Positions 12,288-24,046 are shown, counted from the stretch's first letter. The stretch: 64,000 nt of DNA from Xiphydria camelus (GCA_963678675.1 OY783191.1:18913111-18977110), one strand, 5' to 3'. Made by a program: numbers and translations. Notes: generated by a model from the sequence alone, not told the origin.

Positions 12288-13400
12288 GGGAGGCAGCGAC
12301 ACTTTTACGGTGGTCATTTCACCAAGGCTGGTTTTCATTCACATGATAGATTCCATACTGTATGTGAGCGAAATGCTTGTCAGCTGCCGTACCGGCGATG
12401 GGGGTGAGTACAATAGAGCCTCAAACGCGTAAAAAAACTAGAGAAATAAAGTGATATCACCAAAGTTGAATTTTTGTTTATGGTTTATTTACATTATGTA
12501 ATTGTAAAAAATCGTAGTCAGCTGGACATATTTCCCGGGGAAATGTGTCAGCTGGGACAATAAACATGTAGCGCGCCGGCTAAAGAGGCTGCTCATTTAT
12601 AATTTCAGCTGACGACTTTTCCCCCGCAATTCAGCCAGCCGACTTTTATTTATATCTAGTACGAATAATAATGGTTCGTGTGATCAAATTTCAGCTGTGG
12701 TAGTATAAAGAAACATGAAATTTATTGCTATAAAAGATCTACCAGAGATCCGCACTTCAGCTGTACCGCATGGCTTTTATAGATTTACTCTTACATTTAT
12801 GAATATCGCCTTCTATACAATAAATCTTCTATTGATTTTTACAACTTACTTATTTCTAACAAATATTATTAAATAGTTGGATAATAATAAATAACATAAT
12901 TAACTGCAATAATAATTATTATCGCCATTAAAATTGCAAGTAAGATAGACTCTTTTGTAGCAATAAATTTCATGTTTCTTTATACTACCACAGCTGAAGT
13001 TTGATTACACAAACCATTATTATTCGTACTAGATATAAATAAAAGTCGGCTGGCTGAATTGTGGGGGAAAAGTCGTCAGCTGAAATTATAAATGCGCAGC
13101 CTCTTTAGCCGGCGCGCTGCATGTTTATTGTCCCAGCTGACACATTTCCCCCCGAAATATGTCCAGCTAACTACGATTTTTTATAATTACATAATGTAAA
13201 TAAACCATAAACAAAAATTCAACTTTGGTGATATCACTTTATTTCTCTAGTTTTTTTACGCGTTTGAGGCTCTACTGTACTCACCCCCATCGCCGGTGCG
13301 GCAGCTGACAAGCATTTCGCTCACATACAATATGGAATCTATCATGTGAATGAAAACCAGCCTTGGTAAAATGACCACTGTAAAAATGTCACTGCCTCCC
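12288..13400. mobile_element. 1.1-kb fold-back element, right-arm copy
   Basis: Mirror copy of the element at 8595-9710 with the same ends and internal CAGCTGA-rich blocks. Small base differences between the copies show that they have diverged since the duplication. Confidence 0.8.
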
Positions 13401-14505
13401 GGACTATGATATAAACGTGTGGAGTGTTACGAGGCATGTATGTGCTCTACGATGAAACGTACTGTGTAATGAAAGGTGGTAAATCACCTACCGAAATTAT
13501 TCGTATAGCTTGCGGAGGTTCGCAAAGACTACTTCGTAGAAACGAATTGCATACGAGTCGCAAAATAAACGTTATTTAAATACAATTTAGAGTGTAACCA
13601 TTCTAAGGTTCAATGCGGTAAGCCTGAAGACGACATTGAATCAATTTTTTCGGTTACTGATACGAGTGGTGTTAGATTTAACATGTGAAACGTCGAACTT
13701 GTATCTCTAATGAGTTTCCCACTTCGATATTTTCATTTATTAAACGTTACTTGTTACAGAAAAATAACTCATTTTGGTCGCTACAAGTTTAATTTTCTGG
13801 TGATTAGTGGTTTTTTTTACCGTAACAAGAACATTTGTTCGGTTTCTTAGTACATTTACAACTTGCAACGAAAAAAAATTATTGCGATTACTTTTATAAT
13901 ATGTAACAGGAAAAATGCCGTAACTGCTTAAATTTATCTCATGGAACGAATATCATTTCGTTGCTCGTTACATTTGTATCGAGTAACTCATTTTATTTCG
14001 TTACTTATTACATTTGTACCGGGTCACGAATTTGTATCGAGAAGCGAATTTAATTTCGTTATTCGATATAAATGTAACGAGAAACTAAATAAGCTCCATA
14101 GTTTTTCCGAGTAGCGGAACAAATTTCGTTATTCGATACAAACGTATCGAGTAACGATTTTATTCTGCTGCTCCATACAAATGTAATGAGTAACTAAACA
14201 TCTTCGTTCTTCGATACTATTGGATCAAGTATCTACTGTTACCTCGCTACTTGTATAACGAAGTAACAGGTAAATTGAGATATTTAATTACATTTGTAAC
14301 TAGTAACAAGTATCGTTCTATACACGTTTTTGATATCTCTGGTTGGAACCACTTGCGTATCCCTCGATTCCCTACTTATCATCTAATTTACGAAACGCTG
14401 AACATCATTTATTTGACAGATGTGAGGAGTGATATTGGAATGTGGCACGACATCAGGGATTCTCCGTTATCGGGCTTCGTAGCAACGCGAACTTCCTAGC
14501 CCTAC

Positions 14506-16440
14506 TTATTTGATCCTTGGACTGACCCTGGCATCTAGCGCTGCTCTACTATCAAAACAGATGCTGATCCTCTTCTTAGTAGTCCGGTTATCTAATATCT
14601 GCTGACCACATACCATTATAGCCAGTACCTCTGTTTGGAACACCATGGCCCACCTACCCATTGGAATACACAGTTCCATTTTGGTAGTCTTCCCATATAT
14701 TACCGCTCCCGTACCCTCTCGCGTGTTGGAGTCGTCCGTATACCACTTTTCCCCTACGAGGGGTATGGAGGAGCGGACACCCCTCCAGTTCTCACCTTCA
14801 GGCTTAAATACCTTAAATCTGAGGCTAAAGTCGTACTCCGCTGGTTTGTTATCCTGGCTCAGCTCTAAGAGCTGCCTGCCCAAAATTGTCGTCATGAGGC
14901 GAGTGTGTTTAAGTCCTCTCCTCAAAGCTCCTTGATGGTTTAGCTTGCATGCGACTTCCGCCGCAGCCGCCTCCACCTCAAGGTGTAGCGGGGGTATCCC
15001 GACCATGATCTCCAACTCCCTCACTGGTGTGGTATTCATGGCTCCCTTCATGCCCCTCAGTACCAGTGCTTGTGCGCTGTCTAGAGCTTTTTTAACCGTG
15101 GTTATTTGAGCCCTGGTCCACAACACCACTGCTGCATACAGGAGTCTGGGTCTAAGGATCTGCCTATAGAGCCATAGCACCATCTCTGAAGCCAGTCCCT
15201 AAGTTATCCCAAAAGCCCTTCTGCATCTCCAAAAGGTAGTATAGAACTTCCTGTTTTTCTCTCGAAGGTGCTCCCTCCAGCTTAGCTTTTTATCCAACGT
15301 GAAACGTAGATATTTCACTGCATCTGTTGCTTGTAGTTCTACGCCATAGAACTGTGGGCTAGGGATCCTACCCACTTTATATTTTCTTGTGAAGATTGTC
15401 ATAAACGTCTTCTCCGAATTTACTGACAGCCCAGTGTATACGCACCACTGCCTTACATACCCTAGGGTTGCGTTACACAATTCCATTAGATTAGTCAGGT
15501 CTATGCCTCTCACCAGAAGGGACACATCGTTTGCGTACTCACTGGCAAAAAGCTCGGACCCATTGAATTTCGCAGAGGCCGTCAATCACCAAGCTCCATA
15601 GTAGTGGAGAGTACCACCCTTGTGGGCATAACCTCTCTACTACTCCCTCAATGAAGACACCCCCTCCCCCTTCTGTTCGTCCCTTAGCCTTCTGGATACC
15701 AGCATACTCCTCATCCACTTTATCAGCGTTTCAGGCACGTTGTGTTCCCTGGCTGTCTTGTATATTGCTTCATAAGACGTATTGTTGAAAGCCCCCTCCA
15801 CATTCAATGAGACCCCGACCGCGTAGTTGCCCCACTCCAACTGCTCTTCTATCCTGCTAACTACACAGTGTAGAGTATTTTCCATGGAGCGGCCCGCCCG
15901 GTATGTGTGCTACGCTGGATGAAAAGGATTATCTTCCAGCACCACGTCTCTAATGTACCTGTCCACCAGCCTTTCCATCGTTTTAAATAAAAACGATGCC
16001 AGGCTGGTGAGACAAAAGCTCTTGACATTAGAGTAGTCCTCCCTCCCATGTTTGGCAATAAAAACCACTCTAGCTTCTCTCCAGCTCATGGGAATGCATT
16101 CATGAGCTAAGCATGATCTTATGATTTTTATCAGGGAGATTTTGATATACTCCTTCCCTTTTTGTGTCAAGGCTTGGTATATCCCATCCACTCTCGGTGG
16201 TTAGACGGCGCTAAATATATTTATTGCCCATTGTACCTTTTATAAAAACTGATTACGCGGTGATGTGGGCCGCCAAGTCCCAATCTGTTCTCTTGGGACT
16301 ATTGACTTCTACCCTTTCATTCTCCGCTCCCATTCTGAAGTCTGGAATGTGAGTTTCCATTAGGTGCTTCAGACTTTCTTCTTCCGTCTCGTCGAACCGA
16401 CCCGAAGAAAGCTTGACCAAGCACAACCTGACCAGCTCTT
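14506..16440 (-). pseudogene. Non-LTR retrotransposon ORF2 (RT + RNase H), inactivated
   Basis: On the minus strand the order is: EN-RT linker (16440-16250), RT fingers (16191-15910, with WREARVVFIAKHGREDYSN), RT motif A region (15885-15640, VSLNVEGAFNNTSYEAI), RT motif C and thumb (15585-15199, FASEYANDVSLLVRG), then thumb and RNase H (15183-14506). RNase H keeps its D-E-D pattern in YTDDSNTREGTG, FQTEVLA and CFDSRAAL. Both RT catalytic sites are damaged: the usual Asp in motif A reads Asn, and YADD reads YAND. Stops and frameshifts separate the pieces. An RNase H after RT points to I/R1/LOA-like clades. The endonuclease and ORF1 are missing, as expected for 5' truncation. Confidence 0.85.
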
Positions 16441-16916
16441 ATTATTCACTACGGAGCTTTGACGGAGAAAACCGGGATCGCTATTAGATAGTTGATGTTA
16501 AATGTATAAGGAGGTTGTTACACACGGCCAATAATGCACTATTTGGTATACATAAAGTTACGATATAGGTTGAAAAATAAGAACTTAAACAAATTGTGGA
16601 TGACGTATACAAGACTACAACAAAATTGGGATTCTCTCTCTTCATAATTTTGTATTTATTTTTTTATTGTGTAAAGATCTTAACTGACCTCCATAAAAAA
16701 TATCTGAAGAAACACGCTGCCTTTAAAATCTTCCCTTCTTTCTTTTTACACTTGATCAATATTCTTTCCTCCCTTTCGTAGAAAATAAGAACTGCCATAT
16801 ATCAGAAGCCCTCGTTAAAACTTATTTCAATTATTCATGCAAAGTATGATCAAAATAATTTAAGAGTTTTTGTTCTTAAATGTATACTATAATTAAGAAT
16901 TTTTTAGAAAAGGTTC
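16441..16916. other. AT-rich spacer
   Basis: No supported gene; the short frame at 16596-16781 is AT-driven and has no domain. Confidence 0.4.
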
Positions 16917-16920
16917 TTAA

Positions 16921-17798
16921 CCCTTTCGCTGCTCCAAACGTATAAATACGTCTCTGGCCAGGACTGCTCTAGGCGTATACAGTGTGAGTCAAATGTCTGG
17001 AGCAATGGGAAAACCAGAAAATTCTGGGGAAAACGCTCGGACACGTTAATCACTATTTTTTGGGGGAAAAATTTTAGTGTATTCGGTTGCTCAAAAATGT
17101 GACGTGTGGTGGCGCTGCAGGCCTTAGGTCGAATTTTTCAAATTGCATGTGGTATTTTTTATTGCATATTCTGAAAGGTGAGGCTTTTCTGAGTATTTTG
17201 GTATGCCATGTGTGGGGGGTTGATAAATGAATTTTCTGAGAAATTTTGAAAAAACTGATGCGGTTTTAAACCAGCGCGTTTGAAGGTTCCGCTTGCTTCT
17301 CCCACCAGCTACTGCAGTGGAGACGAAGTTGCCCTGCGCATTAGCCCTCTTCTGCGAATAGGTGTTTCCCCCACTCCTCGGCCACTCTGCCAGGCGGAGC
17401 AAGCGGAACCTTCAAACGCGCTGGTTTAAAACCGCATCAGTTTTTTCAAAATTTCTCAAAAAATTCATTTATCAACCCCCCACACATGGCATACCAAAAT
17501 ACTCAGAAAAGCCTCACCTTTCAGAATATGCAATAAAAAAATACCACATGCAATTTGAAAAATTCGACCTAAGGCCTGCAGCGCCACCACACGTCACATT
17601 TTTGAGCAACCGAATACACTAAAATTGTTCCCCCAAAAAACAGTGATTAACGTGTCCGAGCGTTTTCCCCAGAATTTTCTGGTTTTCCCATTGCTCCAGA
17701 CATTTGACTCACACTGTATGTACGTTTCTCCTACGTAACGGTAAAAGAACTGCCGCACGGCGGGCACGCTCCTGGGAAGCAATTCAGCAGTGAAAGGG
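16921..17798. mobile_element. piggyBac-type MITE (TTAA target)
   Basis: TTAA flanks both ends (16917-16920 and 17799-17802). The TIR is CCCTTTC(G/A)CTGCT. Most of the interior is another insertion (16980-17716), so the original element was only about 140 bp. Confidence 0.75.
16980..17716. mobile_element. Fold-back MITE nested in the piggyBac MITE, TA target
   Basis: CAGTGTGAGTCAAATGTCTG and its reverse complement end the element, with TA outside (16978-16979 and 17717-17718). Arms of about 330 bp meet near 17345. The mirrored frames at 17124-17402 and 17362-17622 are the two arms and not genes. Confidence 0.8.
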
Positions 17799-17802
17799 TT
17801 AA

Positions 17803-18428
17803 GGGGAGAGTCTTATCAATTGAAAAAAATTAATAAATTTGCTTTGTTCCATTTTCTTAAAGACTCATATTTTAAGAATACCTAATTAAAATTGTATGGC
17901 TTAATTTTAAAAATTGATGAAATTAAAGAGCTTGAAGCAGTCGCCATTGAAGTAGAAGGCACGTGGAATTACTTCAAAAACGACGCGTCTATTAATTCAA
18001 AAGTATAAAAACCGTTTTTTCTCATATACAATGATCTAGTAAAAAGACTGGCACTCTTAATGATTTACTGGAAAAATGTCTTGATGGAAATATTACTTAA
18101 AATAGCAACGAGAGAGCTTTAATATGACTATCTGGCAACTTGCTCCAAAAAACGAGTATTGGGATACAAAAAACTTCGAGATTTCGACATTTCCAACAGT
18201 ATCATTCTTCAATAATGATTACAAGGGAATCTTGAATATATTTATGCTCATGGATATTATCATTGGGCCTATGTGCAAATTATTATATATGTCGAGGAGA
18301 AGGATGAAAGTCGAATCAAGGAAGTTGAGCGTCGACAATCTCTAGCCTCAAAGGAAGCTCGAACAGCCTAAAGAAAGACTGGAAATGCGAGGGAGGAGTT
18401 CCACGAGCGAATTTTCTTTATAACATAC
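17803..18428. other. AT-rich spacer
   Basis: No gene recognised. Short open frames near 18124-18345 show no domain. Confidence 0.35.
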
Positions 18429-18953
18429 TAGCTGACCCGGCGAACTTCGTACCGCCTCAGAATCAATAAATGTTGTGTTAACTTAAAAACGAAATGTATT
18501 TTAAGTACATTTAAATTAATTTAATTCACTTTGCAGCAAGGCATTTGCTTTATTGAAACGAATCTAAATGATTCGCGTAGCATTATTATTATTATTATTA
18601 TTATACTTATTATTGCACTACTTTCTGTTAAACTATTTGCTGGATGGGTAGCACTCGGGTCGATTCGCTTCATTGAAGCACATTGTGATATACGATACTG
18701 ATTCAAAATTTTTTTGATTTTCTTACTTTCCAATATGCGAGGAAACTTCTCTAGAAAAATTAATTTCTTAATAAATTTTTGTTTTCGTAAATTTTTCAGA
18801 TAAATTTTTTTTCCGTAAATTTTTCAGATATTTCAATACTTATTCTGCTATTCGTGGCGGAGACAAATCCAAGAATCAAAGGTCATAAAAATTTGTCCAG
18901 CCGTTCTTTAGTTATAAATAGTGTAACTAACCCGACTTTGTTTTATATATAGA
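18429..18953 (+). mobile_element. Non-LTR retroelement 3' end (RTE-like), truncated
   Basis: The stretch starts ACTAGCTGACCCGGCGAACT and ends with CCAGCCGTTCTTTAGTTATA followed by AACCCGACTTTGTTTTATAT. I recognise this pair of motifs as the ends of a very common arthropod repeat with an RTE-like 3' tail. An ATT microsatellite lies inside at 18579-18612. No reverse transcriptase is present. Confidence 0.5.
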
Positions 18954-19347
18954 AAAAGATTTGTTTATTTTTTGATTTCTGGCGATAGGTTATCCTGTCC
19001 AGCAGATAAGTGGAACCCTTCCGTCGCGGTGCATGTTTCGTCCTAAAAGTCAATACAATTTTTTGTATCGATATAAAAAATAAATTCTACAAATTTGAAA
19101 AAAAATCGACCAACTTTTTTCAACAGAAATTCCCAAGTATAATCCAATTTAGGATACAATTGATAATACTCTCTCCCTTAAAATACATTCGAATTACAGG
19201 ACAACACACATTACATTCTCTACAAGTTGAAAGTTACCAAATTCAACTGAGTTAGCCAAGTAAAGAAACTACACTGACACTGACTGCATACGACGTTGGC
19301 GGAACTGGTAATGTACTTAAAATATAAAATTCAATGTAGCGAATCTA
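18954..19347. other. AT-rich spacer
   Basis: No supported gene; the frame at 19010-19255 is lysine/phenylalanine-rich with no domain. Confidence 0.35.
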
Positions 19348-20617
19348 TTAGGTGTACAAATAAGTTTTAGGACACTTCCATTCCGTGACATAAAAGTAAT
19401 TCAAAGTTACCGCTCACATATGATATGGTGGCACTTGTTATGTAGTATCGAAACATAAGGGAGTCATAGATATAACCTTTAAATTCTGTGAATAAACATG
19501 CAGACCGATAAGCTCTTTACTAATAAACAGCAACAGGTCAGTGTCTAAACACTGCGTTCGCTATGAATTCTATCAAGGAAAAAGTGTTAGGAAAGCATTT
19601 GAATTGATCTGTTCTGTTCTTGGCGACGACATCGTATCTAAAAGTACATGTGAGTATTGGTATAAGAGATTTAAAAATGGTGATTTTGATGTTAGTGACC
19701 GTGAACGTACCGGTACCCCTGTAAAGGTGGACGACCAGGAACTGCAAGTGTTGCTCGATGAAAACTCTTGCCAGATGGAAAAAAACTTTCAGAACAGCTA
19801 GAAGTAACTCAACAAACTATTTCCTATCGATTTGAAGCATTGGGAAAGATTCAAAAAAGAACAAAGTGGGTGTCACACTCTTTGACTCATGCAAATAAAA
19901 ATAGTCTACTTGACATATATTTAAATCTTTACAACAAGCGACAGAGAAAGTCTTTTTTGTGGAAAATTGTGACCGGCGATGAAAAGTGGATTTATTTTGA
20001 TAATCCAAAATGCTGGTATCATTGAGTTGACCCCGGCGAGCCGACAACATCGACGCCAAAGCGCAATATTCACTGTAACAAAGTCATGCTGTGTATGTGG
20101 TGGGATATGAAAGGAGTACTCCATTATGAACTTCTGAAACCTGGCCAGACAGTTACTGCTGATCGCTTTCGTCAACAATTAATACGATTGAACCAAAAAA
20201 TTGATCAAAAACGTTCATTTACTGGCAAAGGAAAATGCCCAGTAAAACTACTCCATGACAACGCCAGGCCTCATGTGGGTTGACCGGTCAAGGATATTAA
20301 TGGCTCTTGGGTGGGAAGTTGTACCATACCCGGCATATTCACCAGACTAAGCTCCAACTGATTTTCACTTGTTTCGGGAAATGCAAAACGAATTGTCTGA
20401 TGTGCGATTCTAAACATTTGAGAGAGTCCGAAAATGAGTCGATAACTTCCTCATCTCGCAAGATGCAACTTTCTTTGCGGAAGACATCCGTGAATTGCCT
20501 AAAAGATGGTAATTGAAAGTGAGAGGGGGCTTATTTTTATGAATAAACTTATTTTACTTTCTTCAAAAATAGATTTTGAATTTTTGCAAGTGTCCTAAAA
20601 CTTATTTGTACACCTAA
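19348..20617 (+). mobile_element. mariner element with complete ends
   Basis: Inverted ends of about 30 bp (TTAGGTGTACAAATAAGTTT inward) are nearly identical, and TA flanks both sides (19346-19347 and 20618-20619). The length of 1270 bp is typical for mariner. Near-identical TIRs with a decayed gene suggest a fairly recent but inactive copy. Confidence 0.9.
19498..20516 (+). pseudogene. mariner transposase (SETMAR-type), inactivated
   Basis: The N-terminal paired helix-turn-helix is visible: SVRKAFELICSVLGDD, then CEYWYKRFKNGDFDV with the conserved WYKRFKNG. The DDD catalytic sites are [20 protein letters not shown] and PAYSPD. The last is followed by a stop where mariner usually has Leu. 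Further damage: a frame change just after the probable ATG at 19498, a frameshift near 19770-19800, a TGA at the usual WVDPG position (20023-20025), and a stop and frame change near 20283. The mariner cut-and-paste reaction would have used the flanking TIRs, but this copy cannot make a full enzyme. Confidence 0.88.
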
Positions 20618-20619
20618 TA

Positions 20620-21369
20620 TATAGATAGTAACAGGGGAAGAGTTTATAGATATTCTTAGTATTTTAAGCTTTTTTGTATTAACTATAGTAAGGATTTTCA
20701 CCTTTTCCTGGATTTTTCACAAGATACGTATGCCTGTCCGTTTCAAGTTTTTAAAGTATCCACGTTAAATTGCTATGAGATCACACACACATGAGACGTA
20801 TACTTCTTTTCCAGGTCGTTTAATGACATGGCGATCTGCTGAAGGTATTTAAAATATTTCTTCTGAAGATAACAAATGTTTTTTATAGTGCGATACAAAT
20901 TATGTTTCGAAGGCTTGGCATTAAAAAATGAGATAAAGATGTCACCATAATAATGTGAAGCTCGCTGATTTCATTTCATTCATACGATAAAACATTCCGC
21001 TATGTCGTGCGATGACGTTAGCTACATTTGCATAGGAAAAATAGTAGATTATACGTAAACTCGGGGACAGAATATCTGCTTAACTTGAACATAGGCTTCC
21101 CACATATGATTGCATGGGAAGCCTACGTGTATGTTCACATCGGGCAGATATTCTGTTCCTGGGTTTACATTATGTATAAAAATCTTCAGATCCCACTTTT
21201 TAATATATCAATTGCCAAATAGTAAAGTATTATTTCTTTCTATTATAATCAATTTTCAAATTTCAATTCAAGTAACGTAAGCAATCAACATATTAAGTTA
21301 AAACTTAACTTCATACTTTGAAGTGCTGCAGTATACTCTGCTGTTACATTTGTTTCTTATAATATAGTA
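20620..21369. other. Spacer with a small perfect-stem hairpin
   Basis: No gene. The only structure is the hairpin at 21054-21170, listed separately. Confidence 0.5.
21054..21170. repeat. Compact hairpin of about 115 bp
   Basis: GTAAACTCGGGGACAGAATA and GAACATAGGCTTCCCACATA on the left pair with their near-complements on the right around a loop of a few bases. The stem is about 55 bp with a few mismatches. It may be a minimal palindromic MITE or a source of a hairpin RNA. Confidence 0.6.
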
Positions 21370-22276
21370 GGGGAGATCGGGGGGTTGTGAGACACGGGGG
21401 GGGAGGGGTCGTGTCAGTGTCGTGAGACAAGCTCTCAGCACTGAATTGATAAGTGCGACATGTCCCAACGACTGTCAAACTTCATTCTCGTCCTGTATCT
21501 CCATTTTCATTTGACACTCATCGCGTTGACGCGGATTCTTAGTATCTCTTCAGATTGCAACTTCAATTTTGTGTTTTAAAGTTTTTTCGACCATTTGTAT
21601 TTGCAGTATGTTCACACTCATGTTTTCAAGCTGTTCACAAAAGTGTATAAATATAAATCGTTCCTTGGTGAGAAGCCTTTAGACACACAAAAAGAATTTT
21701 GGATAAACATTTTATGTATCCATGAAGCGGTGGCTATTTTAAAAATATTGAACTTGGGGGGTCGTGAGACATTTTCGGGGGGTTGTGAGACACGCTCTTT
21801 CTAAAAGCGATTTACTAAAAATCGTATTTTATGGGCGTATTTTGAATTTTTTGTGAACACTACACGTTTTGTGCAAATTTAATTGTTTTTAATTAATTTA
21901 GCCTTCTTTAAATGATTTTTTCTTTATTTTGTAGCGAGTCGCACCAAAAACTTGTTTATTAGTTATATGTAAAAATCTAACCTTTTTAAACTTGAATACA
22001 TTGTAAGCCACAACATTTGCTTTCTTTTTTTAATTTGAATAAACAATTTTGATAAACGTATGCCATTTTCTATGATTTGAAGGCGTGTCTCACAACCTCC
22101 CGAATATTGTAAAAATCCAGAAAAACCAACTTTCGAGCTAAAAGGTCAAACTTATAGTATTTTTTGAAATTTCAGCAAACCCATCTTTTTTTAAAGTGTT
22201 GTTATGCTTACTCACGATTTGACAAAATGTATGCGCAGAAAAAACAAAACCCGTCTAATAACCCCCCGATCTCCCC
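21370..22276. mobile_element. TIR element with GGGGAGATCGGGGGG ends, TA target
   Basis: GGGGAGATCGGGGGGTT and its reverse complement are flanked by TA (21368-21369 and 22277-22278). Internal repeats of GGGGGGTTGTGAGACAC occur near 21385, 21757 and 21778, and inverted near 22085. No transposase is coded. Confidence 0.8.
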
Positions 22277-22494
22277 TAAAACGTAATTATAAAATGGATT
22301 TTCTCAATACAGTATTAAAATAATCAGTTCCGTACAATTTTAAAGTGTAATTGAAGCTTAGCTTCGCATCGAAAAAATTTGGCTAGTAATACTATATGTT
22401 TCGGAAAAAGTTTGATGTAAGTATGGTACATAAAAACTCGAAATATAACGGAGTGTATCACATTAGACATTTATATAAAATATTGAGTCTTACA

Positions 22495-22746
22495 TTAATG
22501 ATGGTGGCCCGTAGTAATGAGAGCAGGTAAAAATGAACCGATTACTAGTGCCATTATTTCTTTAAATTTAAGGCCAGGCGAAGGTGCAGTTGTTCCCTCT
22601 GTAGTTGGCAAGTGAGAATAAGAAGCACTACTTCTCATCATTAATTCAGGTAAAACGTGAACAGTTGCTACGTATAGAAACGTTCCTGCACTAAATAACA
22701 TCGCCAGTCCAGTAGCATTAACGTTGCTGAGTGTTTCCTTGCCCTC
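22495..22746 (-). CDS. ZIP9-type zinc transporter, last coding exon (SLC39A9-like)
   Basis: The minus-strand exon begins after a TTTCAG acceptor at about 22747 and reads NVNATGLAMLFSAGTFLYVA then TVHVLPEL, a variable loop, a hydrophobic helix (EIMALVIGSFLPALI) and the terminal GHHH before TAA. This matches the C-terminus of SLC39A9/ZIP9, a multipass zinc importer of the Golgi and plasma membrane; the VATVHVLPE signature in this position is specific to ZIP9. The frame is intact. Upstream exons would lie at higher coordinates but none is recognised before the TIR elements and the assembly gap, so the preceding intron is long or the exon is displaced. It is the only confident host coding sequence here. 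Confidence 0.88.
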   Translation of the reverse strand, partial: EGKETLSNVNATGLAMLFSAGTFLYVATVHVLPELMMRSSASYSHLPTTEGTTAPSPGLKFKEIMALVIGSFLPALITTGHHH

Positions 22747-22867
22747 CTGAAAGTTAAACGCAATAATTCAATAGATTATTATTACTATGAAATTGCAATA
22801 GTAAAATTTAGTTTATACAGATAACTGTAAATTCGAGGTAGTAAATGAATGAATAAATTATATATAT

Positions 22868-23098
22868 AGGGTGTCTCAGGTTTTAATCGGGAAAATTTAA
22901 TAGACGATAGAACTCCCAAAAATACAAAGGAAAGTTCATATGAACATGTATGTTTAAAAGCTTCGCTTTCAAGATATAGGGTGTTAAAGTTAATAAAAAA
23001 AAAACATTTCTTTTCAAATATCTCAAAAACTACCTATTTGACCGATTTCGCTCAGACTTGGCACGTTATTAGTAGTAAGTAAGGTACATAATTTGATG
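22868..23098 (+). mobile_element. Left part of a TAGGGTGT-type TIR element
   Basis: It starts TATAGGGTGTCTCAGG, the form of a TA-target MITE terminus, followed by AGGGTGTTAAAG internal sequence. No matching right end is present before the next element at 23101, so it appears truncated. Confidence 0.4.
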
Positions 23099-23336
23099 TA
23101 GGGGAATGTGGGGTAAAGTGGGGAGCGGGGCAAAGCAGGTAATTGTCAACAATTCGCGTGCAAAACAGCGATATCTAACAAAAACAGTATGAACTTAGTT
23201 AACAAAATGCCCTGGTGTAGTTTTGGACGTTGCAGCTCAGTCTGACATTACATAGCGAAGTTATGGAACACGCACCTAGTTTTTTGGCCTTGATGTAAGA
23301 ATCTTCTGTTATTACAACACAAGTAAGTAATGAAAG

Positions 23337-23541
23337 AATTTTTTGTCACTCAGTGCCAAATACTCGGTTTTACGGGCGTCCTCAACGCATGTAAAATGAC
23401 GTTTTACACACCAATTTGCGAAAGGTTGTACAGTGCGTAAAGTAACCTATGCAGTGCGTAAAGTAACTTATGCAGTGCGTAAAGTAAAAGTGGCTCTCTC
23501 TCCCTCTCTCCCTCTCTCTCCCTCTCTCTCCCTCTCCCTCC
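23337..23541 (+). mobile_element. Crypton-type element, 5' fragment with CT microsatellite
   Basis: TTTTTGTCACTCAGTGCCAA through repeated CAGTGCGTAAAGTAACCTATG matches the 5' regions of the copies at 25043 and 49425. It runs into a (CTCTCTCC)n repeat that leads directly into the gap. Confidence 0.7.
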
Positions 23542-23741
23542 NNNNNNNNNNNNNNNNNNNNNNNNNNNNNNNNNNNNNNNNNNNNNNNNNNNNNNNNNNN
23601 NNNNNNNNNNNNNNNNNNNNNNNNNNNNNNNNNNNNNNNNNNNNNNNNNNNNNNNNNNNNNNNNNNNNNNNNNNNNNNNNNNNNNNNNNNNNNNNNNNNN
23701 NNNNNNNNNNNNNNNNNNNNNNNNNNNNNNNNNNNNNNNNN
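23542..23741. other. Assembly gap, 200 N
   Basis: Exactly 200 unknown bases, the size of a placeholder. The gap begins in a CT-rich simple repeat. True length and content are unknown. Confidence 1.
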
Positions 23742-23768
23742 GCAAAGCCAGAACCTAACCTAACTTAA

Positions 23769-24046
23769 CCCATTCACTGCCGCTGTCCCTTAGGTCGCTT
23801 AGAAGCGTCAGCGGATGAGTTGCGCGGGTGCCGCTGTCGCTTATAACCGTTCTATTCCATTCAGGCTCGAACTGGGCACTGCGGTTACATGCGTATGTGT
23901 AGGCTGGCACTTGAATAAGGTACTTTGACGAACGTGCACGTGGTTCGGAATTTTAACGATTTTTATATATATTGTTATTGTTAGAATTATTAACTTGAAG
24001 TTGGCATGGGACAAAATGTATCTAAATTAGAGCGGCAGTGAATGTG
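23769..24046. mobile_element. piggyBac-type MITE (TTAA target)
   Basis: Ends C(C/A)CATTCACTGCCGCT are in inverted orientation with TTAA at 23765-23768 and 24047-24050. A truncated inverted copy of its right half lies at 24334-24460, next to a CTAA that is a one-base variant of the target. Confidence 0.75.

Larger units (their letters stand above)
7664..14344. mobile_element. Giant compound fold-back element (6.7-kb palindrome)
   Basis: The left end AACCAGAGATGTCAAAAACG is mirrored at the right end near 14325-14344. The outer arms (7664-8594 and 13401-14344), the nested 1.1-kb elements (8595-9710 and 12288-13400) and the inner arms (9711-10930 and 11200-12287) all pair in reverse complement around a centre near 11.0-11.06 kb, leaving about 270 bp of unpaired spacer. 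Each arm carries many diverged copies of a unit like GTTACTCGATACATTTGTAT. Long inverted arms built of internal repeats recall FB/Galileo fold-back elements, but no transposase gene is present. Small frames such as those at 9840-10161 and 11837-12034 are mirrored pairs and not genes. Confidence 0.8.

Noticed and set aside
23404..23768. Frames of 111-113 residues across the N gap
   Set aside because: Most residues are unknown; the remainder is a CT microsatellite and Crypton leader.
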